NCBI GenBank assembly: GCA_023392185.1
Contig: JAEVZP010000101.1
Coordinates: forward strand, 1-28,174
Direction: 5' to 3'
DNA from: Bacteroidota bacterium
GTDB lineage: Bacteria > Bacteroidota > Bacteroidia > Chitinophagales > Chitinophagaceae
DNA: 28,174 bases
Below are positions 21,666 through 28,174 of the stretch, piece after piece; the first letter of the stretch is position 1; each line of letters begins with the position of its first letter. The notes under the pieces were generated by a model, which saw only the letters and a program-made list of their open reading frames with translations, was not told the DNA's origin and made no database searches. Position numbers and translations under genes: made by a program.

Positions 21666-23087
21666 ATGGCCCGCAAAAAGCGCCGACAGGCAATTGAAAA
21701 TCTTTCCATAACCGCCTACGCTGCCGAAGGCAAAAGCATCGGTCACCTCGAAGACGGCAAGGTGGTCTTTGTGGCCGGTGCCGTTCCGGGCGATGTGGTT
21801 TCGGTGTGGCCCGGCAGGGAAAAGAAAAGCTGGATGGAAGCCCGCCTGATGCGCGTCGAAACACCGTCTTCCGACCGGGTGCAGCCTTTCTGTCCGCATT
21901 TTGGCCTGTGCGGCGGCTGCAAATGGCAGATGCTGCCCTACGAAAAGCAGCTCCAGTACAAACAGCAGCAGGTAAATGAGCAGCTGCGCCGGATTTCCGG
22001 AATCCGCCTGCCCGAAATCCAACCCATTATCGGCAGCGCGCAGGACCGCTATTACCGCAATAAGCTGGAGTTTACCTTTAGCGCCACTCGCTACCGCACG
22101 AGCGCCGAGCTGGCCGAAGCAGGCGATGAAAAGTTACCCGAAGAGCCGGCCCTGGGCTTCCATGCGCCGGGTTTGTTCGACAAAGTGGTTCCGGTGCAGA
22201 CCTGTTTTTTGCAGCCCGACCCGACCAATGACGTTTTGCGGGTGTTGCGGGAATACGCCGAGCGTCATAACCTTTCCTACTACAACTTTAAAACCCACGA
22301 AGGGTGGCTGCGCAATGTGGTGCTGCGGGTGGCCCGAACGGGTGAAGTTTTGCTCAATCTGGTGCTGGCCTACGAAGACACCGCGGCGCGCGAAGCCCTG
22401 CTGGCGCATCTGCTGGCGGAAATCCCGCAGATCACCTCGCTGCACTATACCATCAACCCAAAGGTCAACGACACGCTCTATGACCTGGACATCATCACCG
22501 TGAAAGGACCGGGATACATCACCGAAACGCTGGAAGATTTCCGGTTTAAGATTTCGCCCAAATCCTTTTTCCAGACCAATACCCGGCAGGCCGAACGGAT
22601 GTATGGAGAGGTGCGCCGGGCGGCGGGCCTTTCCGGAGATGAAGTGCTGTATGACCTGTATTGCGGCACCGGCTCGATTGGTATTTTTTGCAGTCGCGGG
22701 GCCGGAAAAATCATTGGGATTGAAGCGGTAGAAGATGCCATCACCGACGCGCGGGAAAATGCGGCGCTCAACGGTCTTTCCGAAAAATGTCATTTCTATG
22801 CCGGCGATGTGAGCAAGATCTGCACACCGGAATTTTTCCGGAAACACGGTCGTCCGGACGTGCTGATCACCGATCCGCCACGGGCAGGTATGCACCCGGA
22901 TCTGATTGCGCAAATCATCGCGATCGGCGCGCCCCGGGTGGTGTATGTGAGTTGCAACCCGGCTACGCAGGCGCGCGACCTGGCCCTGCTCGACGCGGCC
23001 TACCGGGTGACCTGGCTGCAACCGCTCGATTTATTTCCCCAGACGCATCATATCGAAAACATTGCCGTGCTGGAGCGCCGGTCCTAA
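21666..23087 (+). CDS. rlmD: 23S rRNA (uracil-5-)-methyltransferase RlmD/RumA type
   Basis: The 473-residue enzyme makes 5-methyluridine (m5U1939-type) in 23S rRNA using S-adenosylmethionine. An N-terminal TRAM domain (about 8-65) comes first. The Fe-S cluster motif CPHFGLCGGC follows with Cys76, Cys82 and Cys85; the fourth ligand is probably the Cys in 'VPVQTCFLQ'. The SAM-binding motif is 'LYDLYCGTGSIGIF' and the catalytic Cys430 lies in 'VYVSCNPATQARDLALL', with 'DPPRAGMHPD' before it. All the key parts are present. RlmD and RlmCD-type enzymes are hard to tell apart by eye, so the exact uridine is inferred. It stands 128 bases after tamL with its own promoter-like box. The DUF6452/DUF6048 pair that I recall as its neighbour elsewhere is near pheT here. 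Confidence 0.92.
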   Translation: MARKKRRQAIENLSITAYAAEGKSIGHLEDGKVVFVAGAVPGDVVSVWPGREKKSWMEARLMRVETPSSDRVQPFCPHFGLCGGCKWQMLPYEKQLQYKQQQVNEQLRRISGIRLPEIQPIIGSAQDRYYRNKLEFTFSATRYRTSAELAEAGDEKLPEEPALGFHAPGLFDKVVPVQTCFLQPDPTNDVLRVLREYAERHNLSYYNFKTHEGWLRNVVLRVARTGEVLLNLVLAYEDTAAREALLAHLLAEIPQITSLHYTINPKVNDTLYDLDIITVKGPGYITETLEDFRFKISPKSFFQTNTRQAERMYGEVRRAAGLSGDEVLYDLYCGTGSIGIFCSRGAGKIIGIEAVEDAITDARENAALNGLSEKCHFYAGDVSKICTPEFFRKHGRPDVLITDPPRAGMHPDLIAQIIAIGAPRVVYVSCNPATQARDLALLDAAYRVTWLQPLDLFPQTHHIENIAVLERRS

Positions 23088-23178
23088 GGCCTCTTTTCCG
23101 GAATAATTGTTGTGAGAAAAGAGACGGCTCGCGAAAAACGGCTCCCTCTTCTGAATCCTTTTGCTTCCAGGCGCTTCT

Positions 23179-23904
23179 ATGACTTTTATGAATCCCTTTG
23201 TTTATCACCCGACTGCCTCGCGCGGCAGCGCCGACCACGGCTGGCTACAGGCCAACCATACTTTTTCCTTTGGCCGTTATCACAATCCCGACCGGATGCA
23301 TTTTGGCGTGCTGCGCGTGCTCAATGACGATGTGATTGCCCCCGGAAAAGGCTTTGGCGCGCATCCGCACGACAATATGGAGATTATCACCATTCCGCTG
23401 CGCGGCAGCCTGGCGCATAAAGACAGCATGGGCAATGCCGAGGTGATCCGGGCCGGGGAGATACAGGTGATGAGCGCCGGGACGGGCATCGAACACAGCG
23501 AGTATAATCCTTCGGATGCCGAAGCGGTCAATCTGCTGCAAATCTGGCTTTTCCCAAACCGCCGCGATGTGACGCCGCGCTATCAGACCATTCCGGTTGC
23601 GTATTCCGACGAAGACATTTTCCAGCAAATCGTTTCACCGCACCATAAGGATGCCGGCGCATGGATTCATCAGAATGCATGGTTTTATCTGGCGACGCTG
23701 CACGCCGGCGCGGAGGTTTCTTATAAGCTCAACGAGCCGGCCAACGGGGTCTATATCTTCGTGATTTCCGGAAAAATTACGGTTAACGGACAGGCGCTGA
23801 CCGACCGCGACGGCTATGGGCTGTGGATGGTTTCTGAGGTTCCGATCGTTTGTGATGCCGATGCGCTGATTCTGGTGATGGAAGTGCCGATGGGGTTTGA
23901 ATAA
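23179..23904 (+). CDS. Pirin family protein (YhaK-like bicupin)
   Basis: The 241-residue protein has two cupin domains. Domain 1 carries the metal site: 'GAHPHDNMEII' (H62, H64) and 'GIEHSEYN' (H106, E108), with 'ADHGWLQANHTFSF' near the start as in typical pirins. Pirins bind iron; bacterial members include quercetinase-like dioxygenases and redox-sensing proteins, and the actual role is unknown. I start at the ATG at 23179; a second ATG (23188) is also possible, and a TTG at 23161 would add six residues not expected in the family. It follows rlmD by 91 bases and ends only 20 bases before the convergent TonB-dependent receptor stop. Confidence 0.92.
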   Translation: MTFMNPFVYHPTASRGSADHGWLQANHTFSFGRYHNPDRMHFGVLRVLNDDVIAPGKGFGAHPHDNMEIITIPLRGSLAHKDSMGNAEVIRAGEIQVMSAGTGIEHSEYNPSDAEAVNLLQIWLFPNRRDVTPRYQTIPVAYSDEDIFQQIVSPHHKDAGAWIHQNAWFYLATLHAGAEVSYKLNEPANGVYIFVISGKITVNGQALTDRDGYGLWMVSEVPIVCDADALILVMEVPMGFE

Positions 23905-23924
23905 GGGCGGATTGGGGAATGGTC

Positions 23925-26111
23925 TCAAAACAATCGCTTTTTCAGATGAATACCTCCAAAAAAGTACGCTTGCGAAGGTCCCGGTGATACGTCTGCCGCG
24001 TTGCCGGGTGCAAAGCCACTGCCGGGGTCGCTGTCACCGGCGGCGTTGCCCACGAACAGGAAGGTATAATTGACCTGATTGGTAAGATTGTTACCTGCGG
24101 CATAAAGGTCTATATCGAGGCCGATTTTCGGGAAACCGTGTTTCCATCCAAGCCTGGCATTGTACTGGTGAAAAGCTTTCACGTTGTTATTATTGCCAAA
24201 ATCGGCAAATAAATCGCCGTTCTGGAACACGGTGTTGTTCAGATAAAAACCTTTGTCAAACACCAGATCAAGGCCGGCAGAGAAGCGCGTTTTGGGCACG
24301 CCCACCACCTGATTTCCGGAAAAATCCTTGATAGCGGTTCCCTGTTTGGTTTTGAAATCGGTGTATTTAAAATCGTAGAAACTGCTGTTGACGAACGGCG
24401 TGATGCGACGCAGCGGCCCACGGTTAAAGGTCTCGCTATAGCCCAGGCTGATTTCCAGTCCCCGGTTGCGCTGTGCGCCGGTGTTGGCCCAATAGGAATA
24501 CGGCGCGTTATTCGACGGATCCACCGCGTTCAGTTGCGCAAGCTTGTCGGTTACATCAATCTGGAAGACGGAAATCTGGTAATCGAATTTGCTTTTCAGC
24601 AACAGGCCCTGAACGCTCGCTTCCAGCATTTTTGCGCGTTCGGGTTTCAACGCATCGTTGGCAATATTTGGACCGCTGATGAAAGCGGTAGCCGCCGTTG
24701 GTGCGTTGTAGCCCTCACTATAGCCTAAGAGAAAAATCTGTTCTTTCCAGCGTTTTTGCAGCGCCACTTTTGGCGTAAAGACAGTGGCAAACTGCTTGTC
24801 AAACGAAAGGTCTTTGTTGTAGCCGCTCAGCAGTCCGGGCAGCGCCAGCAGATCAGTTCGGCTATAGCTCATTGTGTTGGCGCTCACACCTAAGATCAGC
24901 GACAGTTCCTGCGGTTTCCAGGTAAGGCGGTTGATGGTAAAATAGTTCTGCTGGGTCGTCCGGCTCCGGAAATAAGAGCCGCCGCTAATCGGGTTCACCT
25001 GAAGTGGGATGGAGTCGTTTTTACCGGTGAAACGGTAACTGCTCGCCAGACTAGCCGATTCCTGAAGCTCGGTTCCCACGTCAAGTGTATTTTCAAAATG
25101 GCGGCTCAATGGTTTTTTCCAGCTCAGCACCGAGCGCAATCCGTACCCCGGGTTGCCACTTTGGCTATAAGCCCCGGCAGCTATTGAGTGAGCGTCGTAT
25201 TGATTGAAAAAAAGCGACGTGCGCAGGCTCAGACTTTTGGTCAGCAGCGCGTCGTGCATCACGGCAAAACGTGTGGATCGGATGCGTGTTCCGGCATTCT
25301 TTTTGATATAAGCCGCGTTGCCGTGATCGATACCGGCGTAATAGTCGGAATACGGAATCTGGCCGCTGGTTTCTTCGTGAGAGAAATTGTGGGTGGCAAA
25401 AAAGCTGACGCGCTGCCGATCCGAAATCCGGTATTCGCTAAAGACGGTGAGGTAGTTTTTAAGACTTGCTCCGCGAGGCCGGTAACCGTCGCTTTGCAGG
25501 TGGGTATATTGCACAAAAGACGAGGAGCGTTCCGTGTTAGCGTTAAAACGGCTGGTGGTCTGGAAGAGATTAAATGAGCCGCCCGTCACGCTCTGCTCCG
25601 CCGTAACGCCTTTGGGCATTACAGCGCCGAAGTCTTTCAGATAGAAACGCACCACGCCACCCACGCCTCCGCCGTATTCGGTAGCCGCCGGGCCTTTGAT
25701 GACTTCTATGTTGTTGAGCGCCGAGAAGTCAATATCGTCGAGCAGCGTTACGCCGTCGGCAGTGGTGAGGGGAACGGTCTGGAAGTACGCTTTAATACCC
25801 CAGTTGTTGAATTTCTGGTCGTTGCCATAACCGCGGATCACCACGCGTTGCCCGCCAAGCTGCGTTCGTTTGTCCACCTGTACACCTGCCATCGTGCCTA
25901 GGGTTTGCTCAATAAAAGCCGGGTTGTTGCGGTTCAGGTCTTCGGTGGTAAGTACCTCAGTTGTCTGTGCGTGGCGGGTGAACTCTGCACGTTCTTTTAC
26001 ATTTTTGCGTCGGCCCTTGACGTCCACCTGCGGAATTTCCTGCTGGGTCTGGGCGATTGCAGGCAGCGTAGCAATCAGAAAAAGCGAAGACAATAAGCAT
26101 TTACGATTCAT
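23925..26111 (-). CDS. TonB-dependent receptor
   Basis: The 728-residue outer-membrane protein has a signal peptide (MNRKCLLSSLFLIATLPAIAQ). A plug domain (about 45-165) includes 'QRVVIRGYG' and 'IEVIKGPAATEYGGGVGGVV', and a large barrel runs to the C-terminus, ending in aromatic residues (KKRLF). A possible TonB box (EIPQVDVKGRR) precedes the plug. It lacks the N-terminal carboxypeptidase-regulatory domain of SusC-type polysaccharide importers, and no SusD partner is adjacent. It is therefore more like a siderophore, metal or vitamin importer, but the ligand cannot be read from sequence. Two ATCAATCG words 18 bases apart lie in the 50 bases upstream and might be regulatory. Transcribed on the minus strand, 92 bases after the broken T9SS gene. 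Confidence 0.93.
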   Translation of the reverse strand: MNRKCLLSSLFLIATLPAIAQTQQEIPQVDVKGRRKNVKERAEFTRHAQTTEVLTTEDLNRNNPAFIEQTLGTMAGVQVDKRTQLGGQRVVIRGYGNDQKFNNWGIKAYFQTVPLTTADGVTLLDDIDFSALNNIEVIKGPAATEYGGGVGGVVRFYLKDFGAVMPKGVTAEQSVTGGSFNLFQTTSRFNANTERSSSFVQYTHLQSDGYRPRGASLKNYLTVFSEYRISDRQRVSFFATHNFSHEETSGQIPYSDYYAGIDHGNAAYIKKNAGTRIRSTRFAVMHDALLTKSLSLRTSLFFNQYDAHSIAAGAYSQSGNPGYGLRSVLSWKKPLSRHFENTLDVGTELQESASLASSYRFTGKNDSIPLQVNPISGGSYFRSRTTQQNYFTINRLTWKPQELSLILGVSANTMSYSRTDLLALPGLLSGYNKDLSFDKQFATVFTPKVALQKRWKEQIFLLGYSEGYNAPTAATAFISGPNIANDALKPERAKMLEASVQGLLLKSKFDYQISVFQIDVTDKLAQLNAVDPSNNAPYSYWANTGAQRNRGLEISLGYSETFNRGPLRRITPFVNSSFYDFKYTDFKTKQGTAIKDFSGNQVVGVPKTRFSAGLDLVFDKGFYLNNTVFQNGDLFADFGNNNNVKAFHQYNARLGWKHGFPKIGLDIDLYAAGNNLTNQVNYTFLFVGNAAGDSDPGSGFAPGNAADVSPGPSQAYFFGGIHLKKRLF

Positions 26112-26203
26112 GGAGATCGGCGATTGATTGTGGTCGATTGATTTTGATTTACACGGAAGTAATCTGCCCCCTTCAGCAGAATGGGAGCGATTCTTTGGAA
26201 AAC

Positions 26204-28174
26204 CTATCGCAGAACCTGCATTTTGGTTTTTTTCAAAATCCTGTTAGGGTCGTTTATTTCAACCAGATAGATTCCGGAGGGCAGGTTCCCGACCGGCATC
26301 CGCAGCGTGCCGGCAACACCGGATAGCGACACGGAAGAAATAGTCTTGCCCTCCGACGAGCGTATCCGTAGCTGTAAAGGGCCGCTGCTGCCCACCGCTT
26401 CCACCGAATAACTTACCGTCACAACATCGCGGGCCGGATTGGGGGACAGACGCAGATAATCTGCTCCATATTCTTTAAATGCTTCTGTCACGCGGGGCGT
26501 TACCCTCCCGCCCGAAGCAGGGCCGGAGCCGACTTGTGGGTCGGGTCCGGCAAACATTGAAAAACGGGAAGCGGTTGATCCGTAGCGGTTCCATTAACGG
26601 TAAAGCTGCGCAGCAGCGCCATGGCTTTTTGCGAAGCGCTGTATGCTTCCCCATATCCTGCAATATCTTCTAATGCCAAGCGGGTGGCAGCGCCCAGCGT
26701 GTCTCTCCAGAAACGGCGCGACAGGTCTGTTGTTTTCAACAGGTCCCAGAGTTCCGTATAACGCTCTTTTTCCGGTTGCGAAACCGGGTTCAGAAAAGAG
26801 TCTGCTGTTATGCGGTCCATCTGGGCCTCGAAACGGCCTTCGTCGTGAGCCACCAGAAACCGGCCTGCAAGCGTGAATGGAGCGAAACGGGCCGGGTGCC
26901 GGCTGTAAGCGGCATTCAGACTATCCTCCTCTAAGCCAAGCGTATCGTTTTTAAGGGCGCTGATCCATTCATCGGCGCTGCGGTGAAAATCGTTGTAAAG
27001 CCCCTGAAGCACACGTTCTTCGTCGCTACGCCCGGTCCTGTTCTCCGCAGCGGTATACAACGCTTCGATTGCCTCAGATGAGAAAGGGGCCGGCAGGCCG
27101 GTTTCCAGAAATTCCAGAAAGCCGGGAGCGCGCAGAACGTCCGGGTTGGCCTACAGCACGGTCAGATACGGCGTGCCCGAAAGTTTTCCGGTAACGCCGC
27201 TCCGGTGCAGCGCTGCATAGGATGCATAAGGGGATAGCGCAAGCAAACGGTTCACCAGAACGGTATCGTTAGAGGAAACCGTATTATCTATATCTGCGAG
27301 TAGGTGAGGGGTGTCGCCATCATCGATGCGTGCCTGCAGGTCTGCCCTTTCACCCTCAAAAATCTCGCCGGCTTTTACAAAATCAAGCCGGTAATCTGCA
27401 GGTTCCCGTTGGATGCCGTAGCGGCTGGCGCAAGCCGTGCTGCCCGACACTTGTACGAGGTTTACGCCAACTGCCTGTGGAACAGCGTTACTGCTGCCGT
27501 CGTGATAATAGTCGATGGTATAGGCAGAAAGGGTGCCTGGATTATTGTTGACAACCCAGCCGGAGCCGTTTATAAACAGGTTGCCGGCAGGGCCTCCGGC
27601 ACCCCCTGCCTGTCCCGAATGCACCGTCGCGCCGGGCAATACGGTTAGGTCTTCGAAACCGTTGTCGAAGGTATTACAGGTAATAAGAGCGCCCCCAGGT
27701 AGCCTCTTTGGCGATTGCCGTTGACACCGGCGGCCAGGGCGCCGTAATCCAGCTTCTTGAAGTAGTTTTTATAAACTTCTTTGTTATCGGGGCCGGTATG
27801 TTCCAGGCTTACGCCGATTTTTATCGGAAGAACAGGCGTAGCTGCTGTCAGGCCGGTAAATGTATTTTCTTCCACCCGGAAGCCGTTGCAATCGGAAAGG
27901 GCGCGCACGCCGATCGCTTTTTCACATTCGGCGATATAAGCGAAAGGTGCGTTGCCGATATCGAAGTTGCTGCGCGAGACGGTGAAGTGATTGTTGGTGC
28001 GGGCCAGCACGCCCACGCCGCACTTTTCAAAAGCGGCCTGGTCCACGACGAAAGTGTTGTCGGTGAAGTTGTCGCCTTCGGCAAAAACGCCGTGTTTGAG
28101 GCCGGAGAAGGTATTGCGGGTAAAGGCCGTGCAGGGGTAAGCGTTGCTGGGGCTGTTGCAGGCAGCCGCTACCC
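26204..28174 (-). pseudogene. Broken gene for T9SS-exported right-handed beta-helix protein (5' part beyond window)
   Basis: Three stretches of minus-strand coding sequence join into one protein if three lesions are undone. The first part (28174 to about 27697) has beta-helix repeats of the N-T-F/N-x-F kind ('NTFSGLKHGVF', 'NFTDNTFVV', 'NNHFTVSRSNF'). The frame is lost at a C5 run (27692-27696); one more base restores 'LGGALITCNTFDNG'. A TAG at 27151-27153 then interrupts 'PYLTVL*ANPDVLR', where CAG would give Gln. A second frame loss lies at an A5 run (26560-26564); one more base gives 'PVFSMFAGPDPQVG'. The C-terminus is a T9SS type A sorting domain ('LRLSPNPARDVVTVSY', 'GNLPSGIYLVEI', ending KKTKMQVLR). 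Intact, it would be a secreted or surface-anchored protein. Sequencing errors could explain the homopolymer shifts but less easily the stop. Confidence 0.82.

Noticed and set aside
26112..26203. Riboswitch (cobalamin or TPP) before the TonB-dependent receptor
   Set aside because: None of the conserved riboswitch core words are present; only a short TCTGC/GCAGA hairpin is seen.
27151..27153. Recoded TAG (selenocysteine/pyrrolysine-like or readthrough) in the T9SS gene
   Set aside because: Two frameshifts in the same gene make decay or sequence error simpler, and no recoding hairpin is evident after the stop.

Overview
The window looks like the chromosome of a Bacteroidota bacterium, probably of the Chitinophagia/Saprospiria type, with roughly balanced base composition. 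Evidence: a type IX secretion (T9SS) C-terminal sorting domain, a TamA-like outer-membrane protein with a lipobox (TamL), a DUF6452/DUF6048-like envelope gene pair, a RodA with a long insertion before its conserved core, and promoters of the Bacteroidota type (TTTG, about 19 bases, TAnnTTTG) at many gene starts. No rRNA, CRISPR array, insertion sequence or prophage is visible.

Layout. 1-3827 (minus): mrdA (PBP2) and rodA, the rod-shape peptidoglycan polymerase pair, followed by a metallo-beta-lactamase-fold gene cut by the window edge. 3868-4104: back-to-back promoters for mrdA and a tRNA-Gln(TTG), then the tRNA and its terminator. 4304-8699 (plus): pheT, coupled to two small envelope genes, then a CHAD-domain gene. 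8751-9652: truA (minus) flanked by interspersed palindromes. 9755-12486 (plus): an antitoxin/PIN-toxin pair and an ABC-F ATPase. 12487-14472: an AT-richer accessory stretch with a two-TM coiled-coil protein, an array of nine 21-22 bp near-palindromes, and a two-gene unit of a 55-residue basic protein plus a nucleotidyltransferase. 14537-16904 (plus): yajQ, a nest of intergenic repeats, and a COG2509-type flavoprotein. 17063-19083: an OmpA-like lipoprotein (minus) with a structured upstream region, a small conserved protein, and a TrmH/SpoU RNA methyltransferase (minus). 19108-23904 (plus): tamL, rlmD and a pirin. 23925-28174 (minus): a TonB-dependent receptor and a T9SS-exported beta-helix protein gene broken by two frameshifts and one stop.

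Most genes are housekeeping: cell wall elongation, tRNA charging, tRNA and rRNA modification, and outer-membrane biogenesis. Accessory content is limited to two toxin-antitoxin-like units, the AT-rich gene, and several families of short repeats.

The two signals I find most unusual are (1) massive over-representation of the 8-mer palindrome TTCCGGAA (29 copies by eye, against about 0.4 expected by chance), in all reading frames and between genes, resembling the cyanobacterial HIP1 situation; and (2) the palindrome array at 13478-13672, upstream of the nucleotidyltransferase unit. All family calls come from reading motifs; no database search was run.
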